From DATKLX01 sp035542155 (GTDB taxonomy: Bacteria > Chloroflexota > Anaerolineae > Anaerolineales > Anaerolineaceae), in assembly GCA_035542155.1 (NCBI GenBank), contig DATKLX010000075.1, positions 1 to 23,188 of the forward strand: a stretch of DNA of 23,188 bases. Direction: 5' to 3'. A program made the position numbers and the translations under genes. Below, piece by piece: positions 8,401 to 16,597 of the stretch. The notes beneath the pieces are model-generated. The model had not been told where the DNA came from. It saw only the letters and a program-made list of their open reading frames with translations, and did not search any database. Position 1 is the stretch's first letter; each line of letters opens with the position of its first letter.

Positions 8401-9322
8401 CCAGAACGCGCTGCACGGCCTGAACGTAGTCATCCAGTCTGGATTGAGCCTGGGGATCGGCATCGTAGTCAATACCCGAGAAACGCAGGAACAGGGCAAC
8501 GGTTGGACGCAGCTCGGTCAAGAACTCGCCCATCCCGCTCATCAGGCGATCGTAAACCGGCGGCAGCAGCCAGGGTTGGATGGCGGCCTGTTCCAATGCG
8601 TCGGCCGGCAGCAGGGGCCAGGGGCTCTCCGCGACCTGGACGTTCAGCCCACTCACGACAGCAAACCGGGTCCCACTCTCGGGATCATCGCGCCACTCAC
8701 CGACTACGACCTGGTTCCCCAAGAGGGCGACCGCCTGCTCGTCCAGCAACACCTCCCCTTTCTCGGCGTGGTGCTCGCCGGAAGCCAGGCGGTAAATGGT
8801 CTTTCCGGCGAGGACATCGATCACCTGGATCGCCGGGTCGCCGACCAGGAAGCGGCGCACCGGGCCAACGGCGACCACCACCTTGATCGCCAGGGAGATG
8901 ACCCCCGCGCCGGGAATATCCACCCGGGCGAACTGGCGCATGGTCTGCTGCATCGCTACCGCGCAGGCTGCGGCCCGGAAACCCGCCGCGGCAAGCAAAG
9001 ATCGGGTGGGGCTTTCTCCAGGTTCCTCTTCGCCGGCCCGATCGTCGAACCAGCAGGTGATTGCATCGCCGCTGAAACCGATCACGCTGCCGCGGTAGCG
9101 GTCGACCTCGGCGATCAAGGCGTCATAGATCTGGTTCAGCCAGCGGGGCAGCTCCTCGGCCCCGCGCTGAGGACCCAGGAAATTGACCAGCGCCTCGGTC
9201 AGCGCGGTGAAGCCGGAGATATCGGCGAACAGCGCGGCGCCAACCGTCCGCTCGGGGAGACCCACCCCCCTGGCCAGGGCTAAGCGCCGGTCAGCCGGGA
9301 TGTATACGGACAGAGATTCCAT
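5471..9322 (-). CDS. Adenylate cyclase, class III, with soluble-adenylyl-cyclase-like layout (CYC-CYC-AAA ATPase-TPR)
   Basis: The 1283-residue protein has two class III cyclase domains (about 24-230 and 272-440), an AAA/STAND-type ATPase module (about 460-760) and a C-terminal TPR array (about 870-1250). The first cyclase domain keeps both metal-binding aspartates, D34 (FADISGFT) and D86 (GFSGDA), but lacks the Asn/Arg transition-state pair. The second has R280 and S324 where those aspartates belong, but keeps K322 (DKGSYF), D388, N391 and R395 (VLGDGVNTAARL). One complete site can therefore form between the domains, as in mammalian ADCY10, and the K322/D388 pair suggests ATP rather than GTP as substrate. 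Walker A is AEAGMGKS (490-497) and Walker B is FLLVLEDCHWLD (615-626). The TPR part has about seven ~40-residue units with recurring LGD spacers. No transmembrane segment is seen, so it is cytoplasmic. It starts 33 bases after the giant protease gene and is followed after 24 bases by the HD gene. No Shine-Dalgarno site is seen. Confidence 0.92.
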   Translation of the reverse strand: MESLSVYIPADRRLALARGVGLPERTVGAALFADISGFTALTEALVNFLGPQRGAEELPRWLNQIYDALIAEVDRYRGSVIGFSGDAITCWFDDRAGEEEPGESPTRSLLAAAGFRAAACAVAMQQTMRQFARVDIPGAGVISLAIKVVVAVGPVRRFLVGDPAIQVIDVLAGKTIYRLASGEHHAEKGEVLLDEQAVALLGNQVVVGEWRDDPESGTRFAVVSGLNVQVAESPWPLLPADALEQAAIQPWLLPPVYDRLMSGMGEFLTELRPTVALFLRFSGIDYDADPQAQSRLDDYVQAVQRVLVRYTSYMIQLTIGDKGSYFYASFGAPLAHEDDAVRAVSAALELLDLKMEFVSVIQIGISQGHTRTGAYGSLGRRTYGVLGDGVNTAARLMQNAALGQALVHEDVRKATADAFTWEELAPIRVKGKNQPAVVFRLVDRPAHLSIHLHEPKYSLPMVGRQAEFKQIVEKLDLALQGRGQIVAINAEAGMGKSRLVAEVIRLAGQRKVIGYGGECQSYGTNTSYLVWQTIWRDFFGLDPGSPKSDQIELLARQLARIDPALLPRLPLLGLVLNLQIPDNELTESFNAKLRKESLESLLVDCLRSRAREMPFLLVLEDCHWLDPLSHDLLEVIGRAAADLPVLILLTYRPPELERLLAPKVSQFFHFIEIPLNNLPDDETEQLVSFKAAQMYGTDVKLPPDLIEQICSRADGNPFYIEELLNYLHDRGIDPQQANALEHLDLPDSLHSLILSRIDQLSENQKTLIKVASVIGRWFRAAMLWGIYNKFGDEQQLLRDLAVLNELDLTLLDTPEPELAYLFKHIITQQVAYETLPYALRATFHDQIGQYIEKTYSGMLEQYIDLLAYHFDHSENLPKKREYLLHAGEAAQNAFSNLAAIQYYQRVLKLLEEDEQVEVLLKLGQVLELVGDWQAAEVIDHQAVALADRLVDMHRYALAQRSLGWLLRKRGEYWEAYTWMKRARDSYQLLGDLDGVSHVLADIGEIHRLQGKYAEARRYYDESLRLAAEVGVPQVRQKARAHALKGAGTVATWQGDYAAAREFNQESLAIRRELGDKPGVATLLNNLGIVARFQHDLEGARQMNAESLMLFREIGDRWAVGQLLNNQACVASDQGKYAEARRLLEESLFIRRQLGDKAGLALSLNTLADVILDEGDTAAARSLLDESLAINRELGDQTAIAYLLEDYGGLAAAEGRLEIALQLVGFAATLREANGAPLPPAEQARLNHMIEPAREGLPEPAAQAAWELGRSLNLEQAITLAVIS

Positions 9323-9355
9323 GTCAATTACGCATGCTATGGTCCAATGAACCCA

Positions 9356-12300
9356 TCAAGGCGTGATGGTCCCTCCACCAAAGTCATCCAGGAGCGCGTT
9401 CGATGCATTCACACTCCACACGCCAATCGCGCCGCCCTTCGTGTTGAAGAAGGTCTGATCCACGCTGTTCAAGGTTACGCTGGCTACCAGCAGGCCGTTT
9501 TGATAGATCTTAATCGTGCCGTCTGCCATGATGCTGGCGAAGAGGCGATCGCCGTTGTTGAAGGTCACCGCCTGGTTTGCATACTTCGTCCAGGTCAGCG
9601 AGTTGACGCGCAGGGTCTCTACCCGCAATGCTTTGGCCACAGCGTCGTAGACCACGGCGATCCCGCCGGCCTGCGGCACGGAGCTGGTCTGGACTTTGAG
9701 CAGCAGCCCTTGCTCCTTGCTGCCGGGGTCGATCTGGGTCAGGGTGATAAACGCTCCCTGGTTCGTCCCAAAGGTTGCCGGCTTCCAATAGATTGGGCCG
9801 CCTGACTGCACGTCTAAACGGTTGCTGGCGATCTGGTAGTATTTCGTGGTGTTGAGCGCGCCCCAGTTACTGCCGATGGAGCCGTTGGATCGATTAAAGT
9901 TGTCCAAAAGGCCCAGGAGGGTGAAGTTCAACATCCGGGTTGTTTCGGCGTTCCCGGCCTGGTCGACGCTGGAGAAGGTGACCTCATCCGCGCCCGGGTT
10001 GGTGACGACGAACGGGCCGGTGTAGGTTTGCTGCGCGCCGCCGTTGACCCGGTAAGTGGTGCCGGCGACGCCGGATAGGGTGTCGCTGGCGGTCAGGGTG
10101 ACCGAGGCCTGGCTGCCGTTGATGGTCACATTGCCTGTCGTGACCGGTGCGGTTTTGTCGATCTTGATCGGCCCAAAACTGGCGCTGGTTGAGTTGCCGG
10201 CCTGATCGGTCGCCGTGCCGCTGGCGGTGAAGGTTCCCTCGTTAGAGAAGGTCTGGTCCACGGGACAGGCAGCCACGCCTGTGCCCGCGTCGCTGCAGGC
10301 GAAGTGCACGCTAACCGTTTGGCTGGTCCAGGTATCCTGCGTGTATGCGGTGCTGTCCGCGTTGGTCGCGCTGGTGGAAACGGTGGGCGGAGTTGTATCT
10401 GGCTCGTTGATGGTCAGAGTGGATCCCAACCGCTGCGAGCTGGTGTAATTGGGATCGTTTAAGGTCAGGGTATGCGTGGCGTCGACCGGGATCGTGCCGT
10501 TGAAATACACGTCCACGGTGTACACGCCGACTGGCAACGGTACAGCGCCCAATGGAGCATTGCCCAGGTAGTCGGCGATCACCGAGCGGGCAAAGTTCTG
10601 CCCGGCGTTATGAACAATGAAGAAGAGCGATTTTCCACCCAAAGCACGGCCGGAAGAATCCTTGACCTGCGCCACGATGGAAGTTGGCTGGCTGGCCAGG
10701 GCAGGATTGAGGAAGATCGTGGTTGCAGGGGGCGTTACCGTGACGGATGTGCTGTCCGGCTGAAGGTTGAAGGGACTGGCGGCGGTTGAGCCCAAATAAC
10801 CAGGGCCGCCAGCGAAGCTGGCCTGGAGGGTGTAATTTCCAGGGGGGATGACGGGCCGCAGTATGATGGTGGCCTGGCCGTCCGAGCCGGTGGTCGCCAG
10901 CGCCTGCTGGCCGCCGAGGTTGAGCGAGACGAGCTGGTTCGGGAGAGGCTGGCCCCCGGAAGTCAGGAGCAGGGTAAAGACGCTGTCCTTGAGGTACGTT
11001 CCAGAGGTGGGAGGTGACTGCAGGCTGATAGCAGTCGCCGCGGGTGGGGTCGGGTTCGCAGGCGCGAGGCTGTAATACGCGCCCAGGTTGGTGGCGAGGG
11101 TCGTCAGGCCGGCGCCGTTCACCGCCTCTACCATAAACAAGATATCCTGCGCGGTCGTATTGTCAGGGAGAGGCAGGGTCCCTGTCCAGAGGGTGGGGTC
11201 AGGATCATGCGTAACGTGAGTCAGGTCAAGCGGCTGCCACGTGCCGTAAGCGCCGCTTCCGGCTTTTCCCGTATAGAGCACCCAGACAGCCTGCACGCCG
11301 GCCGAGCCATCGGTGACGGCGTTGACGCTGAATTTGAGATCGGCGCCGTCGAGGACGACCGAAGCGCCCTGGATGGTGGGGGCCGGGCTGACCGCCGCGG
11401 CTTTGACCGCGGCCGGGCTGGCCGGGTCCGCCCAACTGGCGGGCAGATAGAAGAGCTGCAGGTTGAACTGGCTGAAAGAGCGCAGGGCGCCATCGATCGC
11501 GCCTGGGGCGCTCGATTGGAACTGGGCCGGGATGGCGACCAGGCGGGTATCCCCGCCGCTGACGGCGTCGTTGAAATTGAGCATCCAGACCTGGGTCGGA
11601 TAGAAGACCGGGGTGTTGTAGGAAAGATGGGCGGTTGAAGTCTCGGTGGTTGGGGACGTGGTCAGGGGTACCACGTGGGTCTGGTCGCTGTACGTTCCGC
11701 CGCGGAAAGCTACCCCTCTCAGCACCTGCCCGCCGACGCTGACGTTGTCGATCTGCCGGGGATAGATCGGCTCGAAGGGATTAGCCACCACACCGTCTGG
11801 GCCGGACAGGTAAGTGGTGTGGATGGTGGAATTATCCGCCAGGTTCACCAGGGGAACGGTGTGGGAGGTGAGGGTGGGGGAGAGCGACACCACGGCGCTG
11901 CGCAGACCGTAACCCGCGCCTGGGCCGGAGGAGGTGGGATCTGTCGAGCCGACGATGGAGGGCGCGGCCGGCGGGGTGATCCGCGCGCCGGGCATATCGA
12001 CCTTCATCATCGGCAGGCCATACAGGGTCATCTCAACGATGGTTTTCTGATCGATGCCGGTCAGTTGGGCGGTGGTCGCCAGATACTGGCGCTTGGCCGC
12101 GACGAGGGCTTGACCGAGGGATATTTGCCCGGTTCCGGTGCGCAATTGCTGCGCCAGGGAAATGAATAACTGCTCACCGTATGCCTTAAGCTCGGTGTCT
12201 CCGTAAGCGTAGCCGGTGGCGGAGATAAAGCCGGCCACGCCCTTTCGCAAAAAGGCCTTGGCCAGGTCGGGATTGGGGGAGGCGCCGGGCAGCAGGTCGC

Positions 12301-15300
12301 CGCTGGGGAGAGAGTAGCCGCTGTGGCAGCCGAGACCCAGTACGAGAACGTTGGCCAGGTCTATCTGCGACGCGGCAATGTCCGCCGCGGAAAGCTGGGT
12401 GATGTAGTCGGCGGCGACCAGGCTGCCCGCGCTAAAGTGGCCAGACAGCGAGACGATATCGTGGCGGCTGGCCAGCAGCTTATTCCGGAGCTGGGTCGCC
12501 GTCCAGGCGTTTGGCCCGGTGGGGGATTCCCCGACCGGCTGGATCAGGGTGTCCGCGGTAGAAGCTGTGCCGGCGTTCATTTCGGTCACAATCGCCTGGG
12601 CCGCATCGGCCACGAAATCGTAGCCGGTCACCAGGCTGGAGTGGGGAGTGATCACGCCGCCGGCGGAAATGTAGTTATTCACTACCCGGCTGATATCGGC
12701 GGCAGTATCGACCAGGCGGCCGACCGCCAGGTCTGGGGAAGGCAGGGTCATCCCGGCCTGGCTGATATCCACCTGCGAGCCATAGCCATCCTGCCCCTGA
12801 ACGAGGTTGCTTTCCAGCCCGGCATCCGACGGAGAAGAGGGGGCTACCGGCGGGACGTATTCTTTCTCGCTGGCCAGCCCGGCCACATCCTGGACCTGGA
12901 AGAAGGGGATGACGTCCGCGCCGCCGGCCAGGACGATGTACTTGAGCGTGGCAGCGTTGGCCGAACGGTAGGCGTTGATCACCGCCTTGATCTCTTTGGC
13001 CACGGTATTCCTGGCCTGGGGGCAGGTCGGATTTTGATCGGCCTGGGTATTGGCGAAGGCGACGCGTTCATAAATAGGATTGGCCAGGTCAATGACCACG
13101 CCGGAGACATCGGCGCGGCTCGCCAGGGTCTGGAGGTCTGGCAGCGCGCCGGCGATCTCGGTGGGCGAACCGTGGAGCCGCCCCGAATCGGTCAGGATCA
13201 GGGTTTGCGCCGATTCCGAAGCCGGGGGAGCGCCGTTGATGGCTTTCAGGTTCGCCGGAACGGGCTGGACCGCGCCGCAGACGCCGCCTTCCACATCGAC
13301 CTGCAGAGTGAAGGGGTGGGCGACGTCATACGGCCCGACCACACGGACGTACAAGTCCCCCGTGAGGTCGTACGTGGCGCGGTCGATGGTCTGTATTGCG
13401 GCGTAGGGATCCATGGAAATGCCGAGCAGGCTGCGCCGGGCCGCGCTGGAATAGGCGTCCAACGAGCCGGAGGGTAACGAACCCGAGGGGAGGGACCCCG
13501 AAGGCAGCGATCCGGACGGCAGCGAGCCAGAGGGGAGAGACCCGGAGGGGAGAGAGCCCGAGGGAAGCGAACCTGAGGGCAAGGACCCCGAAGGGAGCGA
13601 GCCCGAGGGTAAGGACCCGGAGGGGAGAGACCCGGACGGCAGCGATCCGGAGGGTAACGAACCGGAGGGGAGAGAGCCCGAAGGCAGAGACCCCGAGGGC
13701 AGGTATCCGGTGGGGAGCGAGCCGGAGGGCAGCGAGCCAGAGGGGAGGGAGCCGGAAGGGAGTGAGCCGGATGGCAGAGACCCGGAGGGCAAACTGCCTG
13801 AAGGAAGGAAGGCCGTATCCGCGGCGGCTGCGCTGAGCGCTGCGGCGCTATCAGGCTGGATCAGGTGGGTATAGATCGGGAATGGATCGCGGTGGAGGCT
13901 GATCGCGCTTCCGGGCAGGCCGGTCAATTGCACGTGGACCATGGAGCCCGGCTGGATCGCGAACTTGAACCACTTCTCCTGGAAGCGGTCGGTGATGAAC
14001 TGCTGAGTGGAGGAGCCGCTCGAGACCGCCTGGGCTTGAACCCAGTTCAGATTAGGGGTAGACGCCGGGCGGCAGTAGGAGAATTCGGAGGTGCCGTTGG
14101 GCCCGGTCGCGGTCGTGGTGATGCCGGTCAGCTCAGCGATCCCGGCGGCGCCGAGGGTCTGGTCGAAGCTGGCCAGGCCGCTGCCATCGGTCGTTATTGT
14201 GAACGAGCCCAGGTAGGTTCGACCCTGTCCGAAGAAGCTCGGATCACAGCTCGGGCTGGAGAAGACGTCGATGAAGTAGTCCTGATTGGCGGCGGACACC
14301 AGAGCGCCAACCAGGCGGAGACTGGCGCCATCTGAAGCGGCAACCGTCAGAACCGGATAGTTCTGATAAGCGTTTGGCCCTTCGACGGCGCCCTGGTGGT
14401 TGAATGTGATGCCCACGCCGCCCAGATCGATACCCAGGCCGGGACTGTTATGATCGATACTGTTGGCGCGAAAGACGTTGTTCGTTCCGGAATTTGCTAC
14501 GATCCCGGTGGGGGAATTGTTGGCAATCAGGTTGGCTTCGCCGGGGCCGGTCCCGCCGATGACGGTATTGGTAACCGAGCTGCCGGAATCACCGAGGGAA
14601 ATTCCCCCGGAACCAGAGCTCGAGCCGTTCGGGATCGGCTGTAAGCCGCCGGCGTCGGTTCCAATCCGGTTGCCCAGAATCTGGTTGGCGTCCGAGGCGC
14701 CAACGATCTGGATGCCAGCGGAACTATTCCCCGAGATCAGGTTACCCAAATTGGGGGCTGCGCCGCCGATGAGATTATGATTCCCGCCGTCGATCCGCAG
14801 ACCGTAGGCGCCGGATGAGGGAGCGGCGGCGCTTCCATCGGCGTTCGTGCCGAGGTAATTGCCGTGAACCAGGTTGTTATCGCTGGTCAGGGCGATCCCG
14901 GCGCCCGTGAACCCATTGACGATCAGCCCACGGACCGTGCTTTGGCCGCCGGCCACGGTCAATGTGCTGCCGCTGATCTGGATCAGCGGTTGACCGGCGA
15001 AACCAGGTTGGCTCCAGCCATCGATGACGACTGGATCGGTTAATGCTGGCAGGGAGGAACTCAGAGAAATCGTCTGGATACCCGAGCCGGGGAGATTGAA
15101 TTCGATTTGGTCCGGGCCCGCCGGGCGATTGCTGGTCGCATTGGCGTTCAGAATGGCCTGACGTAACGAGCCTGCGTTGCTGTCGTTGGTGTTGCTGACC
15201 AGGAAGGTATTTACCGCGGTTTCAAATTCATACGCGCCCATGTCGCAGGCCAGGCCCTGGGGGCGGGAGACGCCGCGCGCGTCTATCGCCGCACAGGTGG

Positions 15301-16501
15301 CAGTATTGCCGGCATCGATCGCCGGGCTGCCAGATGTGAGCGCCATGGTTTGAACCGGCCCTCCGTTACTGGCGAGAGGGCCTAGCAGCGGGTCGGCCTG
15401 GGCGCCGGGACAGTCATTCCCGGCCGGCCAGCTCAGGTTGTTGCCCAAGTCAATGACCGCGGCGCAATTACTGGCGTGAATGCCAGAGAGAATGGAGTTG
15501 CGGATTTGTAGGTACCCGCCTTGGGGGTTCTGGGCTCCGACACTGTCGCCAAACCCGGAGGCATTATTCGCGAAAAAGGTGCTGTTATTTACGGTAATCA
15601 TCCCGATGCGGGAATCGATCGCGGCGTCGTGAGGAGCAACATTGCCCACAAAGGTGCTGTTGGTGACGCTTACCGCCGCGGAGTTGCTGTGGATCGCTCC
15701 ACCCGTGGAACCCGAATCGTTGGTGGCGGAATTGTTAAGAAACGTGCTGGCGTCGACCGTGGTGGCGCTGCCGTTGGGATACAGCGCCCCGCCGCCGAAG
15801 CCGCCGGAATTGCCGGTGAAGGTGCTGCCGCTGACGTTGAGCGTCGCGCCGCTTGCGCTGGATACCGCGCCGCCCCCATAATTGGCCAGGTTATTGGTGA
15901 ACTGGCTGTTGGTAATACTTGCTGAGGCTGAGACGCCAACCTGAACCGCACCGCCGGTACCGGATGGGCCGGTCGATGTGGCCTGGTTGCCGGTGAAGGC
16001 TGTGTCGTGGATCGTGGCGCTGCCGCGGATCAGAACTCCTCCGCCGGGGTTCGCGGCGCCGTTCTGCACGGTCAGGTTGGACAGGTCGAGGGAAGCGCCG
16101 GATAAGACATCCAGAATCCGACCGAGATGGTTGGCATTGATGAAAGTTGCCCCGATCCCGGCCCCGGTGAGGGTCAGCCGGTCGGTGATGTCCAGATCCC
16201 GAATGGTCTCGGCGTCGTCATCGTGTTCATCGGCAGTAGAAAGAGACAAGGAGAACGTCCCGGCTGGCAGGGTGATGGAGTTCGCGCCGCCCAGCGCGTT
16301 GGTTTCCTGGATCGCAGCGCGAAGGGTGCACTGGCCGCCCGAGGTTTTACAGCGACCATCTCCGGGATGGGCGTCCACTGCGTCGGCGGTGCTGTTGACC
16401 ATAAAATTCGCGGAGGCGCTCGCCGGACCGAGACCCGCCTGCGAAAGCAAAACCACCAGGATGATGACAGCGTACAACAAACCCCCAAACGTCTTATGCA
16501 T
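9356..16501 (-). CDS. Giant secreted multidomain protein: CSLREA / right-handed beta-helix, LPSGS repeat, C25 gingipain-like protease, Ig-like and jelly-roll domains
   Basis: The 2381-residue protein has a Sec signal peptide (hydrophobic core about 8-22, likely cut after the ASA region near 30). The CSLREA motif (CTLRAAIQETNA, near 56-68) opens a first beta-helix, which ends in a choice-of-anchor-Q block (about 377-425). A second NTFLVSNTNDSNAGSLRQAI-type beta-helix covers about 433-710. A pre-peptidase C-terminal (PPC)-like sandwich (839-862 and 1048-1065) is split by 23 LPSGS units (899-1014). A C25-type caspase-fold protease (about 1135-1505) follows, with a candidate catalytic dyad of H1355 (SLSGH) and C1392 (GLGCHSG) and the family-like DLAVGRL segment. 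Three or four Ig-like modules (about 1820-2190) and a LamG-like jelly roll (about 2198-2375) end it. No C-terminal membrane anchor, LPXTG or other sorting signal is visible, so release or non-covalent surface binding is likely. GAGGGAG lies 7 bases before the ATG. Substrate and activation are unknown. Confidence 0.9.
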   Translation of the reverse strand: MHKTFGGLLYAVIILVVLLSQAGLGPASASANFMVNSTADAVDAHPGDGRCKTSGGQCTLRAAIQETNALGGANSITLPAGTFSLSLSTADEHDDDAETIRDLDITDRLTLTGAGIGATFINANHLGRILDVLSGASLDLSNLTVQNGAANPGGGVLIRGSATIHDTAFTGNQATSTGPSGTGGAVQVGVSASASITNSQFTNNLANYGGGAVSSASGATLNVSGSTFTGNSGGFGGGALYPNGSATTVDASTFLNNSATNDSGSTGGAIHSNSAAVSVTNSTFVGNVAPHDAAIDSRIGMITVNNSTFFANNASGFGDSVGAQNPQGGYLQIRNSILSGIHASNCAAVIDLGNNLSWPAGNDCPGAQADPLLGPLASNGGPVQTMALTSGSPAIDAGNTATCAAIDARGVSRPQGLACDMGAYEFETAVNTFLVSNTNDSNAGSLRQAILNANATSNRPAGPDQIEFNLPGSGIQTISLSSSLPALTDPVVIDGWSQPGFAGQPLIQISGSTLTVAGGQSTVRGLIVNGFTGAGIALTSDNNLVHGNYLGTNADGSAAAPSSGAYGLRIDGGNHNLIGGAAPNLGNLISGNSSAGIQIVGASDANQILGNRIGTDAGGLQPIPNGSSSGSGGISLGDSGSSVTNTVIGGTGPGEANLIANNSPTGIVANSGTNNVFRANSIDHNSPGLGIDLGGVGITFNHQGAVEGPNAYQNYPVLTVAASDGASLRLVGALVSAANQDYFIDVFSSPSCDPSFFGQGRTYLGSFTITTDGSGLASFDQTLGAAGIAELTGITTTATGPNGTSEFSYCRPASTPNLNWVQAQAVSSGSSTQQFITDRFQEKWFKFAIQPGSMVHVQLTGLPGSAISLHRDPFPIYTHLIQPDSAAALSAAAADTAFLPSGSLPSGSLPSGSLPSGSLPSGSLPSGSLPTGYLPSGSLPSGSLPSGSLPSGSLPSGSLPSGSLPSGSLPSGSLPSGSLPSGSLPSGSLPSGSLPSGSLPSGSLPSGSLPSGSLDAYSSAARRSLLGISMDPYAAIQTIDRATYDLTGDLYVRVVGPYDVAHPFTLQVDVEGGVCGAVQPVPANLKAINGAPPASESAQTLILTDSGRLHGSPTEIAGALPDLQTLASRADVSGVVIDLANPIYERVAFANTQADQNPTCPQARNTVAKEIKAVINAYRSANAATLKYIVLAGGADVIPFFQVQDVAGLASEKEYVPPVAPSSPSDAGLESNLVQGQDGYGSQVDISQAGMTLPSPDLAVGRLVDTAADISRVVNNYISAGGVITPHSSLVTGYDFVADAAQAIVTEMNAGTASTADTLIQPVGESPTGPNAWTATQLRNKLLASRHDIVSLSGHFSAGSLVAADYITQLSAADIAASQIDLANVLVLGLGCHSGYSLPSGDLLPGASPNPDLAKAFLRKGVAGFISATGYAYGDTELKAYGEQLFISLAQQLRTGTGQISLGQALVAAKRQYLATTAQLTGIDQKTIVEMTLYGLPMMKVDMPGARITPPAAPSIVGSTDPTSSGPGAGYGLRSAVVSLSPTLTSHTVPLVNLADNSTIHTTYLSGPDGVVANPFEPIYPRQIDNVSVGGQVLRGVAFRGGTYSDQTHVVPLTTSPTTETSTAHLSYNTPVFYPTQVWMLNFNDAVSGGDTRLVAIPAQFQSSAPGAIDGALRSFSQFNLQLFYLPASWADPASPAAVKAAAVSPAPTIQGASVVLDGADLKFSVNAVTDGSAGVQAVWVLYTGKAGSGAYGTWQPLDLTHVTHDPDPTLWTGTLPLPDNTTAQDILFMVEAVNGAGLTTLATNLGAYYSLAPANPTPPAATAISLQSPPTSGTYLKDSVFTLLLTSGGQPLPNQLVSLNLGGQQALATTGSDGQATIILRPVIPPGNYTLQASFAGGPGYLGSTAASPFNLQPDSTSVTVTPPATTIFLNPALASQPTSIVAQVKDSSGRALGGKSLFFIVHNAGQNFARSVIADYLGNAPLGAVPLPVGVYTVDVYFNGTIPVDATHTLTLNDPNYTSSQRLGSTLTINEPDTTPPTVSTSATNADSTAYTQDTWTSQTVSVHFACSDAGTGVAACPVDQTFSNEGTFTASGTATDQAGNSTSASFGPIKIDKTAPVTTGNVTINGSQASVTLTASDTLSGVAGTTYRVNGGAQQTYTGPFVVTNPGADEVTFSSVDQAGNAETTRMLNFTLLGLLDNFNRSNGSIGSNWGALNTTKYYQIASNRLDVQSGGPIYWKPATFGTNQGAFITLTQIDPGSKEQGLLLKVQTSSVPQAGGIAVVYDAVAKALRVETLRVNSLTWTKYANQAVTFNNGDRLFASIMADGTIKIYQNGLLVASVTLNSVDQTFFNTKGGAIGVWSVNASNALLDDFGGGTITP
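13461..13805 (-). repeat. 23-copy, 15-bp tandem repeat encoding LPSGS inside the giant secreted protein
   Basis: Counting by eye gives 23 contiguous 15-base units with no indel. They encode LPSGS throughout except the unit around 13701-13715, which reads LPTGY. Neighbouring units differ mainly at third codon positions (TCC, TCG and TCT for Ser; CTC, CTG and TTG for Leu). The peptide sequence is thus far better conserved than the DNA. The array sits between the two halves of a PPC-like beta sandwich. Flanking residues are Ala-rich before it and DAYSS after it. The composition (Pro, Ser, Gly) predicts an extended flexible or polyproline-like stalk of about 115 residues. Confidence 0.95.
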
Positions 16502-16508
16502 TTTTTGT

Positions 16509-16515
16509 CTCCCTC
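16509..16515 (-). promoter_or_regulatory. Ribosome binding site of the giant secreted protein gene
   Basis: GAGGGAG on the minus strand lies 7 bases before the ATG at 16501, with an A-rich spacer. It is the strongest Shine-Dalgarno site in the window and supports that start and the signal peptide. Confidence 0.75.
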
Positions 16516-16579
16516 GATCGCTTTGCCAATGAACTGGCTGGTTTGGTCGTTTTTTTAAAGCCTACAATGGACTACTGTT

Positions 16580-16596
16580 GATGAAACAATTTCATC
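16580..16596. promoter_or_regulatory. Perfect inverted repeat in the divergent promoter region (candidate operator)
   Basis: GATGAAA-CAA-TTTCATC has perfect 7-bp arms and a 3-base centre. It lies just downstream of the proposed -10 for the giant protease gene, around its likely transcription start, where a bound regulator would block initiation. It could instead fold as a 5'-leader hairpin. No named regulator is assigned. Confidence 0.4.
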
Positions 16597-16597
16597 C

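Noticed and set aside
8315..9283. Long plus-strand reading frame (322 codons) opposite the cyclase gene, and similar frames at 7454-8272 and 6200-6976
   Set aside because: All lie antisense to conserved cyclase, ATPase and TPR motifs and have no recognisable domain of their own.
12323..13477. Long plus-strand reading frame (384 codons) opposite the giant protein gene
   Set aside because: It is a GC-driven shadow. The translation is low in family signatures, and the opposite strand encodes recognisable C25 protease motifs throughout.
13461..13805. Possible CRISPR-like or non-coding satellite array
   Set aside because: Units are contiguous with no spacers, are a multiple of three, and encode a conserved pentapeptide inside an open gene.
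13396..13836. Plus-strand Arg/Glu-rich frame across the 15-bp repeat
   Set aside because: A 15-base unit keeps several frames open by chance. The minus-strand reading keeps a constant peptide while this one varies, so selection is on the minus strand.
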